A DNA stretch of 64,000 nt from Levilactobacillus hammesii DSM 16381 (GCF_001434395.1 NZ_AZFS01000061.1:56083-120082); one strand, 5' to 3'; positions 26,493-34,857 are shown, numbered from the stretch's first letter. The notes: generated by a model from the letters alone, not told the origin. Program-made: numbers and translations.

Positions 26493-27530
26493 TTATTTCG
26501 TGTCATGTGTGTGTCGGTTGCGATAGATGAGGTAGCCAATAATGGCCAATAGAATGGCGATCAAGATCAGCAACAACAAGTACAGCAAGTAATTTGGCTG
26601 TGTTGGGGTCAACGCGTGTCGGTTAAGCCGTTTGATCGTCGGTCCGTTAATCGTAAAGTTGCGGACGAACCGCCACTGCTGATTTCCGGACTTGGCCGTC
26701 AAATACAACGTATAGTTGCCGGCGACTAACGCCTCGTTGCCCCACGGAATGCTAAAATTAAAATTACTGTTGGGCGCCATCCCCATTTGACCTTGTTTCT
26801 GGGATAGTAATGTCCGATTGTTGCCGACCTGCGTCACGCGTGCATTGACCGTCAGGTTTTGCAAAATCCCCGGTTGGAAATTCTGTAGATTTGCCGTCAC
26901 GACATTTCGCGCGTTGATCTGTGAGGCGACGACTTGATTGAGTTTCAAATCGGGCTTCACGGTCGTCCCTTCCTGTAGAGACACGCCAATTGCGTAGGCA
27001 AAAGCGTTCTTGATCATGATCTGACCGTTAGATTTAGCATTATCTGGATTCAACTGCGCCACATAAATACCACCCAAAATAATGCCACGCACTTTTTGAG
27101 AAGGCATCGTGTAGCTCACCGTCACCCGCTTTTGCGCATTCGCTGGAATCGTCACCGTCTGGGCAGAATCCTTGCTGAAGACATCCGCGATACCGACCTG
27201 GAGTGATGAGTCCCGCTTAGGTTTCAGTTGACTATAATCAATAACACCATTGTTATTGGTCACAGCCTGGTTGACCGTGATCTGAAACTTTTGCGAACGA
27301 TTACTCGTATTGGTCACCACGATCTGCAATTTCTGCGTCTGACCCGGTATTGCCCGGAGATCAAAGTACGAAATCTTTTGACTGATCTGGTTGTCCGGAA
27401 GCACCGGGTGGACGGTATAACCAACATTATTGTTGGGTGTACTGGCCGCCCGAACCGTTGGTAAACGCCAAACCATCGCCATTAACGCTAAAATCACGGC
27501 TAATAAGATCTGCCATCCTCGCCTCATCAT
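26493..27530 (-). CDS. DUF916/DUF3324 WxL-associated membrane protein
   Basis: About 345 residues. Signal peptide (RRGWQILLAVILALMAMVW), then DUF916 (about 40-165; SYFDLRAIPGQTQKLQIVVTN) and DUF3324 (about 175-300; IQILMIK-type segment GQIMIKNAFAYAIGV), a C-terminal membrane helix (LLYLLLLILIAILLAIIGYLIY) and a basic tail. This is the conserved partner of WxL proteins and is thought to bridge peptidoglycan and WxL domains. The start is one of two successive ATGs (27530/27527) preceded by GAGGGGGG; the longer frame lacks such a site. Lies between two WxL genes. Confidence 0.9.
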   Translation of the reverse strand: MMRRGWQILLAVILALMAMVWRLPTVRAASTPNNNVGYTVHPVLPDNQISQKISYFDLRAIPGQTQKLQIVVTNTSNRSQKFQITVNQAVTNNNGVIDYSQLKPKRDSSLQVGIADVFSKDSAQTVTIPANAQKRVTVSYTMPSQKVRGIILGGIYVAQLNPDNAKSNGQIMIKNAFAYAIGVSLQEGTTVKPDLKLNQVVASQINARNVVTANLQNFQPGILQNLTVNARVTQVGNNRTLLSQKQGQMGMAPNSNFNFSIPWGNEALVAGNYTLYLTAKSGNQQWRFVRNFTINGPTIKRLNRHALTPTQPNYLLYLLLLILIAILLAIIGYLIYRNRHTHDTK

Positions 27531-27589
27531 TGACGCCCCCCTCATGACACAACACCACGCAAACAACGTTCACCAAATCGGCGAATCGC

Positions 27590-28234
27590 TTACTGTGGCG
27601 TATCGTTCAGCTGCCAAGTCATGGTTGAGCTGTAAATGCCGCCCATTTGCCCTGCTGGTACTGCTAACGTAATCTCAGCTAGGCCATATTCGGCATCCCA
27701 AATACCTAAACCACCCTTAGCCGCTGCATCAAAGACCAACGCGTTCGTACCGGTGCCATCGAGCTTAAAGGCTGTGGCACTAGGCTCCGTTGATGGATTA
27801 CCCTGGTTACCTGCTGAAACATCGGGTTCACCCAGCGAAAGAACGGCCCCTTTCAGGGTATCGCCGGTTGCATCCGTAAACGCCGTATTCTTGACTTGAA
27901 CATTCCACCCACTGCCTAAGCCTGGGTTAGAAACTTCAACAGGATTATCCGCCGTCGCTGCAGAATATACCATGTTAATCTTGCCGTTTGGGGTGGCATT
28001 AGCGCCAAAGCCAATGTTTGGTGCCGAGTCTAACGCAATTGCCGCATTAGGACTCGTATCAAACTCAGCCGAAGACTTCGTGGTCTGGGAGGTTGGCCCA
28101 ACGCTACTACTGCTTGCACTGCTACTGGAAGACGAGGCATCGGTCGTTGCCGCAAAAGCGGGAACGGCACCAACCCCCAGTGCTAAGGCTGCAGCGCCAC
28201 TTAGCAAGGCAGCCTTCATTAACTTTCGAGTCAT
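27590..28234 (-). CDS. WxL-domain surface protein
   Basis: 214 residues from the ATG with GAGGAG upstream; the longer frame to 28291 lacks a site. Signal peptide MTRKLMKAALLSGAAAL ending near AFA-A, a Ser-rich linker (about 30-50), then a WxL domain with GSGWNVQVKN and a terminal MTWQLNDTP. First gene of a three-gene surface operon with the DUF916 protein and the lectin-WxL protein. Acts on the cell wall surface; the binding target is unknown. Confidence 0.9.
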   Translation of the reverse strand: MTRKLMKAALLSGAAALALGVGAVPAFAATTDASSSSSSASSSSVGPTSQTTKSSAEFDTSPNAAIALDSAPNIGFGANATPNGKINMVYSAATADNPVEVSNPGLGSGWNVQVKNTAFTDATGDTLKGAVLSLGEPDVSAGNQGNPSTEPSATAFKLDGTGTNALVFDAAAKGGLGIWDAEYGLAEITLAVPAGQMGGIYSSTMTWQLNDTPQ

Positions 28235-28444
28235 GTTACTCAACTCCTCATATTTGCTAAATCCATACCTCCTGATTACCCGTTTTAGCAAACATGGATG
28301 GCTCCGGTAATGGCTAAGCCACCCGTTACGTTACAGACAGAATGATTCCGTGCTGGTCACTTTGTTCGCCAGCCGTCTAGCCAAAATCGTGTCCGCTTTA
28401 TCTCACATGCTTGATTCACTAGCTGATGATACCTGGTGAAAAAT

Positions 28445-28471
28445 AAAAAGGCCAGCTTTTCGCTGACCTTT
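28445..28471 (-). terminator. Terminator of the 220-residue hypothetical gene
   Basis: AAAGGTCAGC...GCTGGCCTTT (minus strand) with a GAAAA loop and trailing Ts. Confidence 0.85.
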
Positions 28472-28484
28472 CGTATCTAGTCAT

Positions 28485-29147
28485 TTAGTGATGGTCGCCG
28501 TTCATCGTTGACGCTTTTAAATCATTTAGCCACTGCGTCGTCTCTTGATCCGTTCCCGGCGTAATCTGAAAGCCCAAGGGCCCAAACAAGGCCGCAATCG
28601 CCCCCCATTGAAGGCCGTCATCAGTCCTAAAACTGGCCGTGAGTTGATCGCGCTGCTTGACCGTAACCGGGATCGCACTGATCGTTAATAAGTTCACCGC
28701 CAATTGCTCAGCAATCACCTGTTCCCAACCGGTTGCCGTGAGTGGCGAGACCATCTGGCGTGGCGTTGCCAAAGGAAGGACGGGCCCTTCTCGCTGGATC
28801 AGACGTTGCCAGCGCATCGCTTGCCCGGCCAGGACGCTGTAAAACTGCCACGGGACCTGATTACCGATCCGCTGCAAGGTCGTCGTGGTGAGGGCCGTGA
28901 TATCCCACTGAACCTGATTTTCTCCCTGTGCTAAGGCGGTTTGCAGCCATTCGCTAAAGAAGCGCTGCACCGTCGCATCTACTAGCGGTGGTAGCTTGCT
29001 GCCTTGAACCAGATGGTAACGGCCCAACAAAAAGTCCTCAACCTGCTCCCACGCAATGGTTCTACTAGTCTGCTGTTGTTTTCGACGACGAACTTGCCGC
29101 AATTGTTTGAGACGACTCGATTTACCATAATTTCCTGGACGACTCAT
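28485..29147 (-). CDS. Hypothetical protein with Arg/Lys-rich N-terminus
   Basis: 220 residues from the ATG with GAAAGAAGG upstream (MSRPGNYGK); a frame seven residues longer lacks a site. Not recognised. Residues 1-35 are strongly basic (KQLRQVRRRKQQQ); the rest is a soluble alpha/beta-looking region rich in Gln and Trp with no membrane segment or known catalytic motif. Lies upstream of the WxL operon with a terminator between, so it is probably a separate transcript. A nucleic-acid-associated role is only a guess from the basic tail. Confidence 0.65.
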   Translation of the reverse strand: MSRPGNYGKSSRLKQLRQVRRRKQQQTSRTIAWEQVEDFLLGRYHLVQGSKLPPLVDATVQRFFSEWLQTALAQGENQVQWDITALTTTTLQRIGNQVPWQFYSVLAGQAMRWQRLIQREGPVLPLATPRQMVSPLTATGWEQVIAEQLAVNLLTISAIPVTVKQRDQLTASFRTDDGLQWGAIAALFGPLGFQITPGTDQETTQWLNDLKASTMNGDHH

Positions 29148-29280
29148 GTTTGGCCTTCTTTCCCTCATTTTTTTGATGTAAAATCCGCCTGAATTTAGGT
29201 GTTTTAAGCCTTAAAAATAACGCAAAATCCGACGGCAATTCGTTAAAATCTGACAGTAGCTATTATACATGCTCGCCTAA

Positions 29281-29334
29281 AAATAGCCAGTCGATCGGCA
29301 ACACGGAATGTGTCAGGCCGTTCAACTGGCTATC
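29281..29334 (-). terminator. Terminator of the amino acid permease gene
   Basis: ATAGCCAGT...ACTGGCTAT with inner CGGC...GCCG pairing and a T-rich run on the minus strand. Confidence 0.75.
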
Positions 29335-29364
29335 ACTTACTTTAAATTTAAAAGCGCCAATCGC

Positions 29365-30735
29365 CTACAGTGTCTTTTCGTCCTTTTCACGCGGCTGGTA
29401 CTTCTTGAAGTAGATGATGGTCATAACTGCTAAGAAGACCACCCCTACCAAGATGGAGACCCGCGTCTCTGGGTTCAGGAACATAAAGATTAAGGTAATC
29501 GCGAGAAAGACCAGCGTAATGTAGTTGGACCATGGCGCAAACGGCATCTTGAAAGGATGTTCGGCCATTTCGTGGGGATTCTGCTTACGGAACTCAATCT
29601 CGCTGATTAGAATCACAAACCAGGGAACCATTCCTGGCAACACACTGGAACTGTAAACCATGACGAAGATCTGACTGGCATCCTTAAAGAACATCGGCAA
29701 AACCACGTTCAAGACGACCCCAATTCCGATACCAATGGAAATGGCAATCACGGCATAAACGGGCACCCCATGACGGTTAAGCAGCGTGACCTTCCGTGGC
29801 AGTTGTTTCTTTTCCGCCAATGTAAAGGCCATCCGACTAGCACTATAAATCCCGGAGTTTGATCCGGAAAGCGCAGCGGTAATCACCACGAAGTTAATGA
29901 TCGACGCTGCGGCCGTAATCCCAATCTTCGCAAAGGTTTGAACAAACGGAGAACCAATCTGGTTCAGTTGATCCCAAGGGTAGATGCTGACGATCACGAA
30001 GATGGCCCCCACATAGAAAATCAGGATCCGTGCAACGGTCGAACGAATCGCCGTAACCAGTGTGTGTTGGGGATTTTCGGCTTCACCGGCCGTAACCCCA
30101 ATCAACTCAATTCCCTGATAGGAGGCCAGGACAATGGCCAAGGCAAAGATGAACCCTTTGGCCCCACCGGTAAAGAAGCCCCCGTGTGTCCACAGGTTAC
30201 TGATTCCGACGGCCACCCCGTGATTCCCAAATCCAAAGAGAATCACGCCCAGGCCGGCAATAATCATCAGAACAATCGTGACCACCTTAATCAGGGCAAA
30301 CCAGAACTCCAGCTCACCAAACATTTTGACCGAAATCAAGTTGGCAATACACAGGAAGGTAATCGCCACCAGACCGGGAATCCAGTCCGGTAGGTTGGGC
30401 CACCAGAAACGGAAATAACCACCTAATGCGATCATTTCACTCATCCCGACGACAATGAATTGAAAAATATTACTCCAAGCCGTCAAATAACCAAACACCG
30501 GATGCATGTATTCGGAGGCAAACGTGGAGAAGGACCCAGTTGTGGGGTGCACGTACAACATTTCCCCCAGGGCCCGCATGATTAAGTATAGGAAAATTCC
30601 AGAAATAATATAGGCAATGAGGACGGAAGGTCCCGTCCACTTGATTGTGGAACCAGACCCCATAAATAATCCAACGCCGATCGTACCGCCTAACGCAATC
30701 ATCTGCATTTGGCGGGCACTTAGTCTTCTTTGCAA
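29365..30735 (-). CDS. Amino acid permease (AAT family)
   Basis: 456 residues, 12 predicted membrane segments, APC superfamily. Signature GGTIGVGLFMGSG near the N-terminus (about 16-28) and GEMLYVHPTTGSF are typical of proton-coupled AAT-family permeases. The start is TTG, with AGAAGGAA seven bases upstream. Imports an amino acid; the substrate cannot be read from sequence. A roughly 200-base upstream leader with hairpins may hold regulation. Confidence 0.9.
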   Translation of the reverse strand: MQRRLSARQMQMIALGGTIGVGLFMGSGSTIKWTGPSVLIAYIISGIFLYLIMRALGEMLYVHPTTGSFSTFASEYMHPVFGYLTAWSNIFQFIVVGMSEMIALGGYFRFWWPNLPDWIPGLVAITFLCIANLISVKMFGELEFWFALIKVVTIVLMIIAGLGVILFGFGNHGVAVGISNLWTHGGFFTGGAKGFIFALAIVLASYQGIELIGVTAGEAENPQHTLVTAIRSTVARILIFYVGAIFVIVSIYPWDQLNQIGSPFVQTFAKIGITAAASIINFVVITAALSGSNSGIYSASRMAFTLAEKKQLPRKVTLLNRHGVPVYAVIAISIGIGIGVVLNVVLPMFFKDASQIFVMVYSSSVLPGMVPWFVILISEIEFRKQNPHEMAEHPFKMPFAPWSNYITLVFLAITLIFMFLNPETRVSILVGVVFLAVMTIIYFKKYQPREKDEKTL

Positions 30736-31192
30736 TCTAATTCCTTCTTTCTATCCTTATGTAAGGATTATTTCGTCATTAAAAATGGATCATCTAAAAC
30801 TCAACTGCTCTTCCATCAAACAATCACTCGCCACTCGCTTGCGTCTGTGAGGACCGTCTGCGGCCTCGCTAATCGTCATAAATATGAGCTGCTCTCAAGC
30901 TTAGATTAAAAGTGTATGAGAATATGCTACCTGGTTCTGCATCATTAAGCAACTGCTTTTTATCGCAATGTCAAATTATCTATGATTGCTATACACAATT
31001 ATGCCGCAACACCGGCGTTTATTCAAACTTACTGTATAAAAAAAGAAGCCGTCACGAGTGCTAGACCGGTAACGGCTTCCACATAAATTTATTTTTAGTA
31101 ACTTTGAGGACCCGTGACTGCTCGTTCGTTTAGTGAACGACCTTGATGATCTTCACGAAACACTTACCACGGTCAATATGACCGGATGATTG
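30736..31192. other. Long upstream region of the permease gene
   Basis: On the minus strand this would be a leader of about 200 bases. It contains the hairpin GAGGCCG...CGGTCCTC (about 30845-30870) and a TTGACA box near 30970. It does not match lysine, T-box or other riboswitch cores that I recognise, and there is no terminator before the gene. The part 31080-31192 is the 3' region of the GNAT gene. Confidence 0.45.
31038..31079 (-). terminator. Terminator of the GNAT-flavodoxin transcript
   Basis: GAAGCCGT...AACGGCTTC with a T7 run on the minus strand, about 110 bases after the GNAT stop. Confidence 0.85.
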
Positions 31193-31711
31193 CTAAATCA
31201 GTTTTTCGTAAACGAAGCAGACGTCTGTCGGATGGTAGACACCATCAATTTGGCCAACCTTCTTGAAACCAAACTTTTCGATCAAGTGTTGCATTTTCAA
31301 GTTGTCCCGGTGAGTATCAATCCGAATACTTTCGGCTTCGGGATGGTGTTCATCGATGTAATCAAAGAGGTCACGGAATAATTGGGACGCATAACCATTG
31401 CCTTGGTGGTGGGAGAAAATGGCAACCCGGTGAACCGTTACGTACTTCTTAGCATCCGTCAGCCATTCACCCGTCATGGTATCGTAGGCGTGGTCTGGGG
31501 ATTCGATGACGGCAGCAACTCCCAACGTTTCGTGGTCGTCACTGTTGTAAATTACGGCACGGCCATCTTCGATATCGCCTTCGATGACAGCGCGATTCGG
31601 GTAATTGTTTTGCCATTGATCGATTCCGGCATCGGCAAGTTGTTGCTTGCCGTCTTCAATAATGTCACAAACTAAGTCAATTTCTTCTGGTTTTGCTTTT
31701 CGTAAATACAT
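31193..31711 (-). CDS. GNAT-family N-acetyltransferase
   Basis: 172 residues with the GNAT fold: motif A region VTVHRVAIFSHHQGNGYASQLF supplies the acetyl-CoA pyrophosphate loop (HQGNGYA), followed by SIRIDTHRDNLKMQHLIEKFGFKKVG. Relatives include RimI-like and small-molecule acetyltransferases. CGAGGTG precedes the ATG. Follows the flavodoxin gene by 28 bases, so the two are probably co-transcribed. Substrate unknown. Confidence 0.87.
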   Translation of the reverse strand: MYLRKAKPEEIDLVCDIIEDGKQQLADAGIDQWQNNYPNRAVIEGDIEDGRAVIYNSDDHETLGVAAVIESPDHAYDTMTGEWLTDAKKYVTVHRVAIFSHHQGNGYASQLFRDLFDYIDEHHPEAESIRIDTHRDNLKMQHLIEKFGFKKVGQIDGVYHPTDVCFVYEKLI

Positions 31712-31739
31712 ACTCGTTTCACCTCGTTAAATTTTCCAG

Positions 31740-32186
31740 TTAGTCAAAACTCTTTAAAACACGTTGCGCCAGTTGGTCCACCCGCGCCCAATCAGCATCA
31801 TCCGGATCTTGGTCGATCTTCACGGAATCTGCGACTTGGTCACCGTTGCTGGAATTTAACTGCATGGTTAAATAATCCACGGCGCGGCCAAAGTGAACGT
31901 GCTTCTTCGAGCTAGATCCCAAAACGGCAAACTTTGTCCGTCCCAGATCAACTTCTTTTAAGTCCTCAAAGAAGTCCTGGGCTTCATCGGGCAAATCACC
32001 ATCATGGTAGGTATAACTCACGACAATCACCGCATCGGCCTGGGGCAACTCAAAGGCGTCCGCTTGCGAAATCTCCGTAACAACCGTTTGCGCCCTGGAC
32101 GCTAATTGTGCCTGCAAGTGGCCAGCAATGGCCTGGTTGCGACCCGATAGACTGGCAAAAATGATTTGAATACTTGGTATCATCAT
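31740..32186 (-). CDS. Flavodoxin
   Basis: 148 residues, short-chain flavodoxin size. The FMN phosphate loop is FASLSGRNQAIA (residues about 10-21), followed by VVSYTYHDGDLPDEAQDF and VLGSSSKKHVHFGRAVDYL as the isoalloxazine-contacting loops. An FMN electron carrier in the cytoplasm. AAGGAG lies before two adjacent ATGs. Upstream partner of the GNAT gene. Confidence 0.9.
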   Translation of the reverse strand: MMIPSIQIIFASLSGRNQAIAGHLQAQLASRAQTVVTEISQADAFELPQADAVIVVSYTYHDGDLPDEAQDFFEDLKEVDLGRTKFAVLGSSSKKHVHFGRAVDYLTMQLNSSNGDQVADSVKIDQDPDDADWARVDQLAQRVLKSFD

Positions 32187-32502
32187 TAGATAGGTTCTCC
32201 TTAACTTTAAACGTTAATTTATCGCCGAAGTGCAGGATCGACTGACTGGACAACTTCACAGCCACCGAGGACCACTCACGGCTCACAAACGACGGTCACG
32301 AAGTCACCCGTAATGGTCGTTATAGACTGCAGAATATTATAGACCTTTTCGGGGCTATTCCCTAGCAAAAAGACGCGACTCTCAGGGATTTTTAATTGAC
32401 TTCGCTTACATAAGGATAGTCGTGAAAAGGCATTATAACGTGCTTATACCTCATTTTTAACCCCCGTTAATGGCCTAACCCTCACATCGTTACTTCACAA
32501 TT
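32187..32502. other. Intergenic region between flavodoxin and fabV-like genes
   Basis: Holds a promoter-like TTAAAA-17-TATAAT on the minus strand near 32430-32460 and a weak hairpin TCCCT...AGGGA (about 32356-32387). No coding frame recognised. Confidence 0.4.
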
Positions 32503-33693
32503 CTAGTCGTAATTATCCGACAGTTCATCCCAGTCAAACTCGGCCGGCACCCCCGGAACCGCAAAGCCACTCAACTGCCGAAAAGCCTGACGATAGGCCT
32601 GATAACCCGGCATGGCCGTGGTAAACCGAGCTGGTGTCAACTCGGGCAAAATCTGTGCCACGGCTGCTTGCATCGTTGTGGACAGCTCCAGCGCATCTGG
32701 CCGCAACCGCCCCTCATCATCCATCTGCCGCTGGTCCCCATACACCATTTCTCGAAACAGCCGATCCTGATGTGCCACCGTGGTTTCGTGGGTGCCACTC
32801 GCTTGTTCCGCCTGCAATAGCGCCATGACGTACCGTGAAAATCCCGGAATGACGGCCGAAGCCTTGGTCACGGCGGAACGGTTCACGCTAATCAACGCCT
32901 CGCCGCCCGTTGGTGCCAGCAATTGTTGAAGACGACGGGCACTAGCCTCCGCCGCACGCTTTGCTCGGCCCAGCGTGCCATCGTGATAAATCGCCGCCGT
33001 TGCCGTGGGGCCTTCGTAGGAGAACAAGATGGTCTTACAGTTTGGTGCCAGAACACCCGCATCTCGCAACGTATGGACCCAAAGTTCCCAGTCCTCACCG
33101 CCCATTACGTGCGTGGTGGCCGCAATCTCGGCAGCCGAAGCCGGTGCCACCGTCTGTTCCACTAGCCGCTCCTGTTCTAAGTTAAGGGAAAAATCCGTCA
33201 CCGAATGACCAATCGGCTTAATCACCGATCGCCAAGTTTCATCAGCATTATTTGGATTAACCCGTTTAGGGGCAGCAATCGAGTAGACCAACAGATCAAT
33301 CGGTTCGGTCAGTTCCTGCCGCACGTAGTCAATCACGAGCTGTTTGGTACTCGATAGAAAGGCATTGGCATTGAAATTCTGGGCGACCAATCCGGCTTTC
33401 TCGGCGGCGCGCTTGAAGTACACCTGGTTCCACCACCCGGCGGCGCCCAAAAAGTCAGCCTGGGGTGGCCGCGCATAGCCCACCGAAATCGTGGTCGCAC
33501 CCTGACCAAAGGCCGCCGTCAAGCGACTGCCCAAGCCATAGCTCGCCGATCCGCCCAGAATTAGGGCACACTTCGCCCCAGCATACGTTCCCCGCGAACG
33601 GACCGTTGCAATCTGTTGTGACATCATCTGTTCCAAGCCATGGGGATTGACCGAACGCGCCACGTTTCCTGTGATTTTTTCCGCTAATTGCAT
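32503..33693 (-). CDS. fabV: FabV-type trans-2-enoyl-ACP/CoA reductase
   Basis: 396 residues from the ATG, where MQLAEKITGNVARSVNPHG aligns with the normal FabV N-terminus; a GTG seven codons upstream (33714) is the alternative. Rossmann segment ALILGGSASYGLGSR (43-57) and the FabV catalytic pattern Tyr236-x8-Lys245 (YHDGTLGRAK) are present. FabV reduces trans-2-enoyl thioesters with NADH, completing fatty acid elongation, or acts as crotonyl-CoA reductase. It stands alone, away from any fab cluster. FabV is less usual in lactobacilli than FabI/FabK, so it may be an accessory enzyme. Confidence 0.9.
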   Translation of the reverse strand: MQLAEKITGNVARSVNPHGLEQMMSQQIATVRSRGTYAGAKCALILGGSASYGLGSRLTAAFGQGATTISVGYARPPQADFLGAAGWWNQVYFKRAAEKAGLVAQNFNANAFLSSTKQLVIDYVRQELTEPIDLLVYSIAAPKRVNPNNADETWRSVIKPIGHSVTDFSLNLEQERLVEQTVAPASAAEIAATTHVMGGEDWELWVHTLRDAGVLAPNCKTILFSYEGPTATAAIYHDGTLGRAKRAAEASARRLQQLLAPTGGEALISVNRSAVTKASAVIPGFSRYVMALLQAEQASGTHETTVAHQDRLFREMVYGDQRQMDDEGRLRPDALELSTTMQAAVAQILPELTPARFTTAMPGYQAYRQAFRQLSGFAVPGVPAEFDWDELSDNYD

Positions 33694-33742
33694 ACGTTTC
33701 ACCGTGCTTTCCACTTTTTCTCTAATTTAGCACTTTTACTCT

Positions 33743-33776
33743 GGAAGCGATACCTTCATTTAACCAGCGCTGTTTC
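33743..33776 (+). repeat. Upstream direct repeat, unit 1
   Basis: GGAAGCGAT-C/G-CCTTCATTT followed by CCAGC and GTTTC. It recurs almost unchanged at 34235-34267, upstream of the second secreted-peptide gene. Either a regulator site or part of the tandem duplication. Confidence 0.75.
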
Positions 33777-33809
33777 CAATCAAACGGCGCATCAATACGA
33801 CTAAAACAA

Positions 33810-33841
33810 TAGTTGTGCGACCCAACTAATTTGGTTATGAT
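33810..33841 (+). promoter_or_regulatory. Promoter of secreted peptide 1 with inverted repeat
   Basis: -35 TTGTGC, 17 bases, -10 TATGAT (33813-33841). An inverted repeat TAGTTG-N7-CAACTA (33810-33828) overlaps the -35 box and recurs exactly at the second gene. Confidence 0.75.
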
Positions 33842-33888
33842 GGATGAGTTGTGTCAACGATTTCGGTTTAATAAGGAGAAATTTAATC

Positions 33889-34161
33889 ATGTTTAACAGC
33901 AAACTCGCAAAGTCACTATTGGTCTTAGTGGCCGTTATCATCGTAGCGATCGCCGTTCCCACTGCGCTTGGCGCAAACAACGCCCAAGCATCTGGTGACT
34001 ACACGTTCAATGGTAAAACTTACCCCACGAAAGTCGCTATGAACAAAGCCACCAAGAACTGGCAAAATCGCCAACTCTCGCGTACCCAAAAACAACTGGT
34101 CAAGGCTGCTAACGCCGAGGCCACGACCTCGACCCGCCTGAGTCACAGTTTCAGTAACTAA
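33889..34161 (+). CDS. Small secreted cationic protein, copy 1
   Basis: 90 residues from the ATG after AAGGAG. Residues 1-36 form a Sec signal or membrane anchor (FNSKLAKSLLVLVAVIIVA, then NNAQASG). The mature part starts near DYTFNGKTYPTK and is basic (about nine Lys/Arg against two acidic) with no Cys. Paralogous to the next gene, which shares SGDYTFNGKTY and LVKAAN/LVQAAN. No double-glycine leader or YGNGV box, so it is not a recognised bacteriocin. Own terminator. Function unknown. Confidence 0.8.
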   Translation: MFNSKLAKSLLVLVAVIIVAIAVPTALGANNAQASGDYTFNGKTYPTKVAMNKATKNWQNRQLSRTQKQLVKAANAEATTSTRLSHSFSN

Positions 34162-34171
34162 CGCCTTACTC

Positions 34172-34205
34172 AAAAACACCGCGAGATGAACTCGCGGTGT
34201 TTTTA
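34172..34205 (+). terminator. Terminator of secreted peptide 1
   Basis: AAAAACACCGCGAG...CTCGCGGTGTTTTT, a 14-bp stem with a short loop. Confidence 0.92.
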
Positions 34206-34234
34206 TAAACATATTAATATTTTCGGTTATTTTT

Positions 34235-34267
34235 GGAAGCGATGCCTTCATTTTCCCAGCAGCGTTT
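34235..34267 (+). repeat. Upstream direct repeat, unit 2
   Basis: Second copy of the GGAAGCGAT...CCTTCATTT...CCAGC...GTTTC block, about 70 bases before the second promoter. Confidence 0.75.
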
Positions 34268-34302
34268 CATCCCCAAGTCCCCGGTAAACCGGCATCAATT
34301 AC

Positions 34303-34335
34303 TAGTTGCACCGCGCAACTAACTTAAGGTATGAT
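34303..34335 (+). promoter_or_regulatory. Promoter of secreted peptide 2 with inverted repeat
   Basis: -35 TTGCAC, 18 bases, -10 TATGAT. The inverted repeat TAGTTG-N7-CAACTA (34303-34321) sits in the same position as at copy 1 although the seven centre bases differ. Confidence 0.75.
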
Positions 34336-34394
34336 GGTTGAGCTGCACTTCTCAGTTCGGCATAAACTGGCATAAGCAAAGGGGAATTTTCACA

Positions 34395-34673
34395 ATGTTC
34401 AAGAGTAAACTCGCAAAATCCATAATCGCTTTAATCGCAGTCGTAATCGTCGCTGTCGCTATTCCGGTCGCCTTGGGTGGCAATAACGTACAGGCTTCTG
34501 GCGATTACACGTTCAACGGCAAGACTTACAAGTCCGAAGACGCCAAGAACGCCGCCGTTCGCAAGTGGAACGACAGCCGCCTTTCAGACACGCAAAAGAA
34601 GCTGGTCCAAGCGGCCAACGATGAAGCAGCTGCCTCAACTGGCTTTACGAGCAGCATTTACCACACACGTTAA
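34395..34673 (+). CDS. Small secreted protein, copy 2
   Basis: 92 residues from the ATG after AAAGGGG. Same architecture as copy 1: signal or anchor MFKSKLAKSIIALIAVV, junction NNVQASG, then DYTFNGKTYKSEDAK and a helical, amphipathic-looking region RKWNDSRLSDTQKKLVQ. More acidic residues than copy 1, so nearly neutral. The promoter region is duplicated together with the gene. No known domain was recognised; expression under a shared regulator is likely. Confidence 0.8.
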   Translation: MFKSKLAKSIIALIAVVIVAVAIPVALGGNNVQASGDYTFNGKTYKSEDAKNAAVRKWNDSRLSDTQKKLVQAANDEAAASTGFTSSIYHTR

Positions 34674-34750
34674 TTAGCAGAATTGATTAGGAAAGAGTGG
34701 GACAGGAGGCGCCTTCTGTTCCACGTTTCAGCACCATAATGGCCCAAAAT

Positions 34751-34797
34751 AAAATCAGTTGTTTCAGAAGGCTATACTTCTGAAACAACTGATTTTT
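34751..34797. terminator. Bidirectional terminator between peptide 2 and dus
   Basis: A 20-bp perfect stem (AAAATCAGTTGTTTCAGAAG and complement) with a 6-base loop. A second, weaker hairpin GTGGGACAG...CTGTTCCAC lies at about 34697-34724. Confidence 0.88.
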
Positions 34798-34857
34798 GAG
34801 TTATGTCTCGAACTCTCATTATTTGGTCATTTAATCGATTTTTGTGAGCAACCCGTA

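Noticed and set aside
30736-30960. Lysine riboswitch or T-box in the amino acid permease leader
   Set aside because: Hairpins are present but none of the conserved core sequences of either class was found, and no terminator or sequestering stem precedes the gene.
33889-34673. The two small secreted proteins as class II bacteriocins with immunity
   Set aside because: No double-glycine leader, no YGNGV box, no Cys pair, and no transporter, histidine kinase or immunity gene nearby. The signal looks like a normal Sec signal or anchor.
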